Shown piece after piece: positions 1 through 7,550 of a DNA stretch of 64,000 nt. Source of the DNA: Streptomyces sp. CG4 (lineage in GTDB: Bacteria > Actinomycetota > Actinomycetes > Streptomycetales > Streptomycetaceae); assembly GCF_041080655.1 (NCBI RefSeq), contig NZ_CP163525.1, forward strand, positions 9,858,001 through 9,922,000, given 5' to 3'. The number at the start of each line of letters is the position of its first letter. Positions within the stretch are counted from its first letter, which is position 1. The translations under genes and the position numbers were made by a program. The notes under the pieces were generated by a model. That model saw only the letters and a list, made by a program, of their open reading frames with translations, was not told the origin of the DNA and made no database searches.

Positions 1-1134
1 GTCAACGGCTACCGGCAGGAAGGCTTCGCCAAGTTCGACCGCAACGTCCACCGAGGGCGCCGGCTGTCCGCCTCGAAGGCATACCTCAAGCCCGTGATGA
101 AGCGGCCGAACCTCACGGTCACGACCCGGGCCCTCGTCACCCGGGTGCTCTTCGAGGGCAAGCGGGCGGTCGGTGTCGAGTACCGGCGCGGCAGGGGCGC
201 GCCCCAGCAGGTCCGGGCCGGCGAGATCATCCTGTGCGGCGGCGCGATCAACTCGCCGCAGCTGCTCCAGCTCTCCGGCGTCGGCAACGCCACCGAGCTG
301 TCCGCCCTCGGCATCGACGTCGTCCACGACCTGCCGGGCGTCGGCGAGAACATGCAGGACCACCTGGAGGTGTACGTCCAGTACGCCTGCAAGCAGCCCG
401 TCTCCGTGCAGCCGTACATGGCGAAGTGGCGCGCCCCTTTCATCGGCCTGCAGTGGCTGTTCAGAAAGGGACCCGCGGCCACCAACCACTTCGAGGCCGG
501 CGGCTTCGCCCGCAGCAACGAGGACGTGGAGTATCCCAACCTGATGTTCCACTTCCTGCCCGTCGCCGTGCGCTACGACGGCTCCTCACCGGCCGGCGGC
601 CACGGCTACCAGGTGCACATCGGGCCCATGTACTCCGACGCCATCGGCTCGGTGAAGATCAAGAGCACGGACCCGCGGGAGAAGCCCGCGCTGCGCTTCA
701 ACTACCTCTCCACCGAGCAGGACCGCCGCGAGTGGGTTGAGGCGATCCGCATCGCCCGCGGGATCCTGGGCCAGCCCGCTCTCGCCCCCTACAACGGCGG
801 CGAGATCTCGCCCGGGCCCTCCGTCGAGACCGACGAGGAGATCCTCGCCTGGGTCGCCAAGGAGGGCGAGACGGCCCTGCACCCGTCCTGCACCTGCAAG
901 ATGGGCACCGACGAGATGGCCGTCGTCGACCCGCTGAGCATGCGGGTGCACGGACTGGACGGGCTGCGTGTGGTGGACGCGTCGGTGATGCCGTACGTCA
1001 CGAACGGCAACATCTACGCGCCGACGATGATGATCGCCGAGAAGGCGGCCGACCTCATCCTCGGCAAGGAGCCGCCGGCGCCGTCCAAGGCCGCGTACTA
1101 CCGGCACCGCGACGCCCAGAAACAGGCCGGGTAG
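1..1134 (+). CDS. betA: Choline dehydrogenase (GMC family), 3' part
   Basis: Flavin-dependent GMC oxidoreductase that oxidises choline to betaine aldehyde, the entry step of this locus. The frame is open from base 1 and gives 377 residues. The family is about 520-550 residues long, so the N-terminal FAD-binding third lies outside the window. Visible family features are the substrate-domain segment starting NGYRQEGF, the flavin-side segment GAINSPQLLQLSGVG, the catalytic-histidine region HPSCTCKMG and the closing block NIYAPTMMIAEKAAD. The next frame starts 3 bases after the stop, and betB follows about 670 bases on, so co-transcription is likely. Choline dehydrogenase is preferred over a generic GMC alcohol oxidase because of HPSCTCKMG and the betB/betaine-transporter context. 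Confidence 0.93.
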   Translation, partial: VNGYRQEGFAKFDRNVHRGRRLSASKAYLKPVMKRPNLTVTTRALVTRVLFEGKRAVGVEYRRGRGAPQQVRAGEIILCGGAINSPQLLQLSGVGNATELSALGIDVVHDLPGVGENMQDHLEVYVQYACKQPVSVQPYMAKWRAPFIGLQWLFRKGPAATNHFEAGGFARSNEDVEYPNLMFHFLPVAVRYDGSSPAGGHGYQVHIGPMYSDAIGSVKIKSTDPREKPALRFNYLSTEQDRREWVEAIRIARGILGQPALAPYNGGEISPGPSVETDEEILAWVAKEGETALHPSCTCKMGTDEMAVVDPLSMRVHGLDGLRVVDASVMPYVTNGNIYAPTMMIAEKAADLILGKEPPAPSKAAYYRHRDAQKQAG

Positions 1135-1137
1135 GCG

Positions 1138-1692
1138 GTGGGCGCCCAGGTGCTGCGGGCGCTGCTCGGCCGCATCCGCTACGAGGTGCTCCCGGCGACG
1201 GAGGAGAAGGTCCTCGCCCATGTGCCCCGCGGCGTCGTGGTGACGGTCACGGCGTCGCCGGTCAAGAGGCTGGAGCCGACGCTCGCCCTCACCCAGCCGA
1301 TGTGGGACAAGCGGACGCACGCCACGTACATCGTCAGCAACCTGTGCTTCGACCCGCGCGTGCTCGGCGACTGGATCACCCGGATCCGGCGCCGTGACGT
1401 CGCCCTGCCCGTGTACGCCGGCGTTGCCGGGCCCGTGCAGCGGGCGAAGCTGCTGTCCATCGCGACGAAGGTCGGGGTGGGGGAGTCGACGCGCTGCCTT
1501 GCCCGGCACCCTTTCTGGCTTCTGCGGTTCGTGGCACCCGGCGGATACGCGCCGGAAAGGCTGCTCACCCGCAGCGCGGAGGCGTTCACCGCGCCGTCGG
1601 CGGCCGTGGCCGGCCTGCACCTGTTCACCTTCAATCAGCTCGCTGAGACGGAACGCTGGCGGCGTGCCCTGCTGGAGCGGCTGTACGCGTGA
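1138..1692 (+). CDS. MTHFR-family protein with a large internal deletion
   Basis: A GTG-started frame of 184 residues begins 3 bases after betA. It resembles the methylenetetrahydrofolate reductase family proteins of betaine/sarcosine loci: N-terminal beta strand GVVVTVTASPVKRLE, then WDKRTHATYIVSNLCFD, GVGESTRCLARHP, GGYAPERLL and the C-terminal LHLFTFNQLAETERWRRALL. Family members are about 290-300 residues long. Here the text jumps from the first strand to the substrate-binding half at about residue 52 (near base 1293), so about 100 residues of the barrel are missing although the frame is kept. A TIM barrel with this gap is unlikely to fold normally. The intact ancestor would plausibly have handled methylene-THF released by betaine demethylation. 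Product identity is good; activity is doubtful. Confidence 0.72.
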   Translation: MGAQVLRALLGRIRYEVLPATEEKVLAHVPRGVVVTVTASPVKRLEPTLALTQPMWDKRTHATYIVSNLCFDPRVLGDWITRIRRRDVALPVYAGVAGPVQRAKLLSIATKVGVGESTRCLARHPFWLLRFVAPGGYAPERLLTRSAEAFTAPSAAVAGLHLFTFNQLAETERWRRALLERLYA

Positions 1693-1750
1693 AATCGGCC
1701 TCGGCCGACCCCTTGACGGTGTTGGCCGATTCCGCCAGGGTGTTCCACCA

Positions 1751-1777
1751 CAAGCAATGCAATGCACAATGCGCAAC
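1751..1777 (+). promoter_or_regulatory. Putative IclR-type half-sites upstream of betB
   Basis: The 110-base gap before betB carries AATGCAC-AATGCGCAAC (1761-1777), with GCAATGC repeats just before it. The GCGCAAC core also occurs upstream of iclR and purU, and its complement occurs upstream of the dimethylglycine gene. I infer a binding site for the local IclR regulator. This copy is the weakest because it lacks the clear palindrome seen elsewhere. Confidence 0.4.
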
Positions 1778-1802
1778 GAATTCTCGGTGAAGGGCGCGGC
1801 GC

Positions 1803-3272
1803 ATGGCAGATCTGTATGTGGCCGGAGAATGGCGGGATCCGGTGGCCGGCGGCCACCGGGAGATCCGCTGTCCGGCGGACGGCACACTCGTCGCGACGGT
1901 CTCGGAGGCGACCCGCCCCGACACCGAGGCGGCGATCGCCGCGGCCCGCCGCGCCTTCGACGACGGCCCCTGGCCGCACACCCCCGAGCGGGAGCGCGGC
2001 GCACTGCTGCTGCGCACCGCCGACATCCTCGAACGCGACGCCAAGGAAATCGCCCGCGCCGAGTCGCTCGACACCGGCAAACGGCTGGTCGAGAGCGAGT
2101 ACGACATCGCCGACGTCGCCTCCTGCTTCCGCTACTACGGCGGTATCGCCGGCACCAGCGCGGGGCGGGTGATCGACACCGGCCGCGACGACGCCCTCAG
2201 CCGGGTCACATACGAGCCCGTCGGCGTCTGCGGACTGATCACCCCCTGGAACTACCCGCTGCTCCAGGCCTCCTGGAAGGTCGCCCCGGCGCTGCTCGCG
2301 GGCAACACGGTCGTCCTCAAGCCCAGCGAACTCACGCCCTCCACCTCGATCCTGCTGATGAAGGCGCTCGAAGAGGCGGGCCTCCCGGCCGGGACCGCCA
2401 ACCTGGTCCTGGGCGCCGGGGCCGAGGCGGGCGCTCCGCTGTCCGAGGATCCGGCCGTGGACATGGTGTCGTTCACCGGCGGCCTGCAGACCGGGCAGCG
2501 CATCATGGCCACCGCCGCGGCGACGGTGAAGAAGGTCGCGCTGGAACTCGGCGGCAAGAACCCGAACGTCGTCTTCGCCGACGCGGACTTCGAGACCGCC
2601 GTCGACTTCGCGCTCACCGCCGTCTTCCTGCACTCCGGGCAGGTCTGCTCGGCCGGCGCCCGGCTGATCGTCGAGGACGCGCTGCACGACGCCTTCGTGG
2701 ACGAGGTCGTACGCCGTGCCCGGCTGATCCGCCTGGGCGGGCCCTTCGACGCCGAGGCCGAGACCGGCGCGCTGATCTCCGCGCAGCACCGGGAGAAGGT
2801 CGAGGCGTACGTCGCGGCGGGCCTCGCGGAGGGCGCCGTACTGCGCTGCGGCGGCGCACGCCCCGACGACCCCGCACTCGCGAACGGCTTCTACTACCCG
2901 CCCACCGTCCTCGACGAGTGCCGCCAGGACATGCGCGTGGTACACGAGGAGTCCTTCGGCCCCGTGCTCACCGTCGAGCGCTTCCACGACGAGGACGACG
3001 CCGTGCGGATCGCCAACGACACGGAGTACGGCCTCGCCGGGGCCGTGTGGACGCAGGACGCGGGCAAGGCGCAGCGGGTCGCCCGCAGGCTGCGCCACGG
3101 CACCGTGTGGATCAACGACTACCACCCCTATGTGCCGCAGGCGGAGTGGGGTGGTTTCGGGCGCTCCGGCGTGGGCCGTGAGCTGGGGCCGACGGGCCTC
3201 GACGAATACCGGGAGCCCAAGCACGTCTGGCAGAACATCCAACCCCGGCCGCAGCACTGGTTCCGCGGCTGA
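1803..3272 (+). CDS. betB: Betaine aldehyde dehydrogenase
   Basis: NAD(P)-dependent aldehyde dehydrogenase of 489 residues, a normal family length, oxidising betaine aldehyde to glycine betaine in the cytoplasm. Family landmarks are present in order: ITPWNYPL with Asn150, FTGGLQTGQRI near 224-234, LELGGKNPNVVF with Glu248, and the catalytic thiol in GQVCSAGARL at Cys282. The C-terminal HEESFGPVL block and the tail containing EYREPKHVW are complete. The chosen ATG is followed by ADLYVAGEWRDP, the usual N-terminal strand of this family. The gene lies between choline dehydrogenase and the betaine transporter, which supports the substrate. A GCGCAAC motif sits 26-35 bases upstream of the start. 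Confidence 0.93.
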   Translation: MADLYVAGEWRDPVAGGHREIRCPADGTLVATVSEATRPDTEAAIAAARRAFDDGPWPHTPERERGALLLRTADILERDAKEIARAESLDTGKRLVESEYDIADVASCFRYYGGIAGTSAGRVIDTGRDDALSRVTYEPVGVCGLITPWNYPLLQASWKVAPALLAGNTVVLKPSELTPSTSILLMKALEEAGLPAGTANLVLGAGAEAGAPLSEDPAVDMVSFTGGLQTGQRIMATAAATVKKVALELGGKNPNVVFADADFETAVDFALTAVFLHSGQVCSAGARLIVEDALHDAFVDEVVRRARLIRLGGPFDAEAETGALISAQHREKVEAYVAAGLAEGAVLRCGGARPDDPALANGFYYPPTVLDECRQDMRVVHEESFGPVLTVERFHDEDDAVRIANDTEYGLAGAVWTQDAGKAQRVARRLRHGTVWINDYHPYVPQAEWGGFGRSGVGRELGPTGLDEYREPKHVWQNIQPRPQHWFRG

Positions 3273-3292
3273 ACGCCGAAAAGAGGCCGATC

Positions 3293-4384
3293 GTGACCCC
3301 AGCCCAGACCGAGGTGTCGCAGCGGCGCGACACGTCCCAGGACCTCCAGGACCGCACCCCGGTCATCTCCGTGCGCCGGCTGTGGAAGGTGTTCGGGCCG
3401 AAGGCCGACCAGGTGCCGGACTCCGGGGAGCTGTGCGGACTCACCCGCCGCGAGCTGATGGACCGCACCGGATGCACCGCCGCCGTCCGGGATGTGAACT
3501 TCGAGGTCTCGCCGGGCGAGGTCTTCGTCGTCATGGGCCTGTCCGGCTCGGGCAAGTCCACCCTGGTGCGATGTCTGACCCGGCTGATCGAACCCACCGC
3601 CGGCGAGGTCGTCTTCGAGGGCGAGGACATCCGTGGCGCCGACCCCGGGCGGCTGCGCGAACTGCGGCGCAGCAAGTTCTCCATGGTCTTCCAGCACTTC
3701 GGTCTGCTGCCGCACCGCAAGGTCGTCGACAACGTGGCGTTCGGCCTGGAGATCCGGGGCATGGGCAAGGCCGAGCGCACCAGGAAGGCTCTTGAGGTCG
3801 TCGAACTGGTGGGCCTCGCCGGATACGAGAACTCCTACCCCGACCAGCTCTCCGGCGGCATGCAGCAGCGCGTCGGCCTCGCCCGCGCCCTCGCCGGCGA
3901 CCCCGACGTCCTCTTCTTCGACGAGCCGTTCTCGGCGCTCGACCCGCTGATTCGCCGTGACATGCAGAGCGAGGTCATCCGCCTGCACCACGAGGTCGGC
4001 AAGACGATGGTGTTCATCACCCACGACCTGTCCGAGGCCCTGAAGCTGGGCGACCGCATCCTGATCATGCGCGACGGCAAGATGGTGCAGTGCGGCACCG
4101 GCGACGAACTGGTCGGCGCCCCCGCCGACGACTACGTACGCGACTTCGTCAAGGACGTACCGCGCGGTGACGTGCTCACCCTGCGCTGGATCATGCGCCC
4201 GCCCCGGCCCGAAGACGCCCTCGACGGGCCCGAGTTGGGTCCGGACGTCGTCGTGCGCGAGGCCACCCGGGCGGTGCTGGCGGCAGAGAAGCCGGTCAAG
4301 GTGGTCGAGGGCGGCAAGCTGCTCGGCATCGTCGGCGACGAGGAGATCCTCTCCGTCGTCGCCGGGCAGGAAGGCGGTGCGTGA
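3293..4384 (+). CDS. Glycine betaine/proline ABC importer, ATPase subunit
   Basis: ATP-binding subunit (ProV/OpuAA type, 363 residues) energising osmolyte uptake. Walker A is GLSGSGKST at residues 82-90, the signature is LSGGMQQRVGLARAL, Walker B is DVLFFDEPFSALDP, and the switch His is in FITHDLSEA. After the nucleotide-binding domain comes a short C-terminal tail with KPVKVVEGGKLLGIVGDEE, one regulatory CBS-like motif. This family usually has a CBS pair that senses ionic strength, so the tail is on the short side. GTG start 20 bases after betB. The stop overlaps the permease start by one base (TGATG), indicating translational coupling. Confidence 0.93.
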   Translation: MTPAQTEVSQRRDTSQDLQDRTPVISVRRLWKVFGPKADQVPDSGELCGLTRRELMDRTGCTAAVRDVNFEVSPGEVFVVMGLSGSGKSTLVRCLTRLIEPTAGEVVFEGEDIRGADPGRLRELRRSKFSMVFQHFGLLPHRKVVDNVAFGLEIRGMGKAERTRKALEVVELVGLAGYENSYPDQLSGGMQQRVGLARALAGDPDVLFFDEPFSALDPLIRRDMQSEVIRLHHEVGKTMVFITHDLSEALKLGDRILIMRDGKMVQCGTGDELVGAPADDYVRDFVKDVPRGDVLTLRWIMRPPRPEDALDGPELGPDVVVREATRAVLAAEKPVKVVEGGKLLGIVGDEEILSVVAGQEGGA

Positions 4385-6360
4385 TGGCCGTCGCCGCCGA
4401 CGCGACCGCGCCGGTCGCGACCCTGCGCCGTAAGGTCAGCCGCCCCATGGCGGTGGCGGGGATCCTGATCGCCTGGCTGGTGCTCTTCGCCGTACTGCGC
4501 GGCCAGCAGACGCTGACCCTCGCGGCGGCCGACCTCACCGGCCTGCACCACTGGCTGAACGACGTCAACGACAGCATCGGGGCCAACCGCAACTCCAACC
4601 CGATCTTCCTGTACTTCTTCAACGAGATCCGGCTGGGCATCGACAACCTGGTGACCTTCGTCCAGACCCTGGTCTCCCAGCCCACCGGCGGCCGTCCGGT
4701 CCCGCAGATCGGCTGGCTCGGCGTCATCTCTCTGACCGGCTATGTCTCCTGGGCCGTGGGCAACTGGCGGGTCGCTCTGCTGGCCGTGGCCGGCTTCACC
4801 TTCTTCGGGCTGCAGGGCCTGTGGCAGGAGAGCATGGACACCCTGGCGCTGACCCTGTCGGCGGTCCTCGTGGCGCTGCTCATCGGCATCCCGCTCGGCG
4901 TGTGCGCCGGTCTGTCCGACCGGTTCAACCGGATCATGAGGCCCTTCCTGGACTTCATGCAGACGATGCCGACCTTCGTCTACCTCGCCCCGCTGACCCT
5001 GATCTTCCTCATCGGCGGGGCCTCCGCCGTGATCACCACCGTGATCTACGCGGCACCGCCCGCCATCCGTATCACCGCGCACGCCATCCGTTCGGTGCCC
5101 GAGACCACCGTCGAGGCCGCGAACTCGATGGGCACGACACGAACGCAGCAACTCGTCAAAGTGCTGCTGCCGATGTCGAAACGCACGGTCGTCATGGGCG
5201 TCAACCAGACCATCATGGCCGCCCTGGCCATGGTGACCATCGCCGCCCTGATCGACGCGCCCGGCCTCGGCAAGACCGTCGTCCAAGCCCTGCAGTCCCT
5301 CGACGTGGGCACCGCCTTCAACGCCGGTCTCGCCATCGTCGTCATGGCCATCGTGCTCGACCGGGTCACCACGGCGGCGGCCGCGCGCACCGAGTCGGCC
5401 CGGCGCACGCGCGGCAGCCTGCTGAAGTGGCGCCGGCCGCTGCTGGCGACGGGCGGGATCGCGGTCGCCGTCCTGGTCTATCTGTCCCACACCTACGTCT
5501 GGGCGGCCGAGTTCCCCGGCAACGGCAGCACCGGCAGTCATATCGCGAGCGCGGCCGACACCACGACCACCTGGCTGCAGGAGCATCTCTCGGGCCTGAC
5601 CAACGGCCTCCGGGACGTCATCACCAACGGCCTGCTCAACCCGTTCCAGACGCTGCTCACTGACTCCCCGTGGTGGCTCGTCGGCGTCACCCTGGTCGCG
5701 CTCGGCGCGGTGCTCGGCGGCCGGTGGGCCGCGGTGACGGCCGCCGTGTGCGTCGGTCTGCTGGTCGGTACGGGCGTGTGGTCGGACAGCATGACGACCC
5801 TTGCCTCCACCGCCGTGGCCACGGTGCTGGTGATGCTGTTCGGTGTCGTCTTCGGCGTGTGGATGGGGTGCAGCCTGCTCGTGGACCGGGTGGTGCGGCC
5901 CACCCTGGACGCCGCACAGGTCATGCCGCCGTTCGTCTATCTCGTGCCGTTCCTGGCCCTCTTCGGCGCCACCCGGTTCACCGCGATCGTCGCAGCCGTC
6001 GTCTACGCGGCGCCCGTCGCTATCAAGATCATCGCGGACGGGGTGCGCAACGTGCCCGAAACGACCGTGGAGGCGGCCACCTCGGCCGGGTGCAACACCT
6101 GGCAGATCATCACCAAGGTCCAACTGCCGATGGCACGCAGCGCCCTGACTCTGGCGACCAACCAGGGTCTGATCTACGTGCTGTCGATGGTTGTTGTGGG
6201 CGGCCTCGTAGGGGCCGGAGCCCTCGGCTACGACGTCGTGGCCGGGTTCTCGCAGGGACAGCTGTACGGCAAGGGGCTGGCGGCGGGGCTCGCCATCGTA
6301 CTGCTGGGAGTCATGTTCGACCGGATCACTCAGGCTGCGGCGCGACGCACCGGGGCATAA
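4384..6360 (+). CDS. Glycine betaine ABC importer, double permease subunit
   Basis: Membrane subunit of 658 residues containing two complete ProW-type permease domains in one chain. Two EAA loops, each with its own surrounding membrane helices, are visible: EAANSMGTTRTQQLVKVLLP in the first half and EAATSAGCNTWQIITKVQLP in the second. A linker with its own membrane helix and the segment VYLSHTYVWAAEFPGN joins them. Most ProW/OpuAB proteins have one domain and dimerise, so this is a tandem-fused pore that could form with asymmetric halves. It overlaps the ATPase gene by one base and is followed 13 bases later by the binding protein. Confidence 0.92.
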   Translation: MAVAADATAPVATLRRKVSRPMAVAGILIAWLVLFAVLRGQQTLTLAAADLTGLHHWLNDVNDSIGANRNSNPIFLYFFNEIRLGIDNLVTFVQTLVSQPTGGRPVPQIGWLGVISLTGYVSWAVGNWRVALLAVAGFTFFGLQGLWQESMDTLALTLSAVLVALLIGIPLGVCAGLSDRFNRIMRPFLDFMQTMPTFVYLAPLTLIFLIGGASAVITTVIYAAPPAIRITAHAIRSVPETTVEAANSMGTTRTQQLVKVLLPMSKRTVVMGVNQTIMAALAMVTIAALIDAPGLGKTVVQALQSLDVGTAFNAGLAIVVMAIVLDRVTTAAAARTESARRTRGSLLKWRRPLLATGGIAVAVLVYLSHTYVWAAEFPGNGSTGSHIASAADTTTTWLQEHLSGLTNGLRDVITNGLLNPFQTLLTDSPWWLVGVTLVALGAVLGGRWAAVTAAVCVGLLVGTGVWSDSMTTLASTAVATVLVMLFGVVFGVWMGCSLLVDRVVRPTLDAAQVMPPFVYLVPFLALFGATRFTAIVAAVVYAAPVAIKIIADGVRNVPETTVEAATSAGCNTWQIITKVQLPMARSALTLATNQGLIYVLSMVVVGGLVGAGALGYDVVAGFSQGQLYGKGLAAGLAIVLLGVMFDRITQAAARRTGA

Positions 6361-6373
6361 GGAGCACGACACC

Positions 6374-7339
6374 ATGGCAAGACACTGGCGAGCCGGCGCG
6401 GCCGGCCTGGCCGTCCTCGGCCTCACCCTCACGGCCTGCTCGGGAGCAAAGGTCGGCGACAGCACCTCTGCGGGCTCGAAGGCCTCGGGCGGCAAGTGCG
6501 GCACCTTCAACCTGGCCGTCAACCCGTGGGTGGGCTACGAGGCGGACGCGGCGGTCGTCGCGTACGTCGCGCGGCACAACCGCGGCTGCACGGTCAACAA
6601 GAAGGACCTCAAGGAGGAGATCGCCTGGCAGGGCTTCGGGACCGGCGAGGTGGACGCCGTCCTGGAGAACTGGGGCCACGACGACCTGAAGAAGAAGTAC
6701 ATCACCGGCCAGAAGACCGCCGTGGAGACCGGCTCGACGGGCAACAAGGGCGTCATCGGCTGGTTCGTACCGCCGTGGCTGGCCAAAGCGCACCCGGACA
6801 TCACCGACTGGAAGAACCTCAACAAGTACGCCGACCAGTTCAAGACGTCGGAGTCGGGCGGCAAGGGCCAGCTGCTCGACGGGGACCCGTCCTATGTCAC
6901 CAACGACGCGGCCCTGGTCAAGAACCTGAAACTGGACTTCAAGGTGGTGTACGCGGGCAGCGAGACAGCGCTCATCCAGGCGTACCGGACGGCCGAGAAG
7001 AACAAGCAGTGGATGATCGGCTACTTCTACGAGCCGCAGTGGTTCCTGTCCGAAGTGCCGCTCGTGAAGGTCAACCTGCCGACGTACACGACCGGTTGCG
7101 ACGCCGACGCGGCGAAGGTGGCCTGCGACTATCCCGTGTACGACCTGGACAAGATCGTCAGCGCTCAGTTCGCGAAGTCGGGCAGCCCGGCGTACAGCCT
7201 GGTGAAGAACTTCCACTGGACGAACGACGACCAGAACACCGTCGCCAAGTACATCGCGGTGGACAAGATGTCGGACGACGCGGCGGCCAAGAAGTGGGTC
7301 GACGCGAACCAGGACAAGGTCGCCGCCTGGCTGAAGTAG
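6374..7339 (+). CDS. Glycine betaine-binding lipoprotein of the ABC importer
   Basis: Extracytoplasmic substrate-binding protein (ProX/OpuAC type, 321 residues). The N-terminus is a lipoprotein signal with lipobox LTAC and Cys22 as the lipidation site. The mature part contains family segments NLAVNPWVGYEADAAVV, AWQGFGTGEVDAVLENWG and KNFHWTNDDQNTVAKYI, with the Trp/Tyr-rich surface expected to cage the quaternary ammonium head. It is preceded by an AGGAGC-type ribosome site after the permease stop and is the last gene of the transport operon. A strong hairpin follows 27 bases after the stop. Confidence 0.93.
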   Translation: MARHWRAGAAGLAVLGLTLTACSGAKVGDSTSAGSKASGGKCGTFNLAVNPWVGYEADAAVVAYVARHNRGCTVNKKDLKEEIAWQGFGTGEVDAVLENWGHDDLKKKYITGQKTAVETGSTGNKGVIGWFVPPWLAKAHPDITDWKNLNKYADQFKTSESGGKGQLLDGDPSYVTNDAALVKNLKLDFKVVYAGSETALIQAYRTAEKNKQWMIGYFYEPQWFLSEVPLVKVNLPTYTTGCDADAAKVACDYPVYDLDKIVSAQFAKSGSPAYSLVKNFHWTNDDQNTVAKYIAVDKMSDDAAAKKWVDANQDKVAAWLK

Positions 7340-7365
7340 CACGAGGCGAGGAAAGGGCAGCTCAG

Positions 7366-7413
7366 GACGCCCGGCAGGCGGTGTGCACACATGCGCGCCG
7401 CCTGCCGGGCGTC
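7366..7413 (+). terminator. Hairpin terminator after the betaine transporter operon
   Basis: A perfect 16-bp stem (7366-7381 with 7398-7413, arm GACGCCCGGCAGGCGG) encloses a 16-base loop. There is no U-tract, as is common for Streptomyces terminators. It separates the transport operon from the separately promoted dimethylglycine gene. Confidence 0.8.
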
Positions 7414-7452
7414 GCCGTGTCCGGGACCCGTTCTCCGACGTCCTCCGCCCCC

Positions 7453-7520
7453 TTGACACCCCTCCTCGACGACGGGCACATTGAGTTGCGCAGCCTGAAT
7501 CACGTTGCGTAAAAAGCAAC
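7453..7520 (+). promoter_or_regulatory. Promoter and IclR-type operator of the dimethylglycine gene
   Basis: A TTGACA -35-like element at 7453-7458 is followed by GTTGCGCA at 7485-7492 and GTTGCGTA at 7504-7511, two copies spaced 19 bases start to start. The second copy also forms the inverted repeat GTTGC-N7-GCAAC (7504-7520). The same 17-bp palindrome format covers the start of the iclR gene, and the same 19-base direct spacing recurs upstream of purU. I infer the binding site of the locus IclR regulator. Confidence 0.6.
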
Positions 7521-7550
7521 TGCACCGGTCTCAAGTTCGGAGGTTGGGCG

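Noticed and set aside
1693..1802. Glycine or other riboswitch upstream of betB or the dimethylglycine gene
   Set aside because: No conserved aptamer cores were visible in these short leaders. Inverted repeats fit protein operators better.
4132..6522. A 796-codon open frame antisense to the betaine permease
   Set aside because: His/Gly/Asp/Gln-rich text without domains, typical of the antisense of GC-rich membrane-protein genes. The plus-strand permease is clear.
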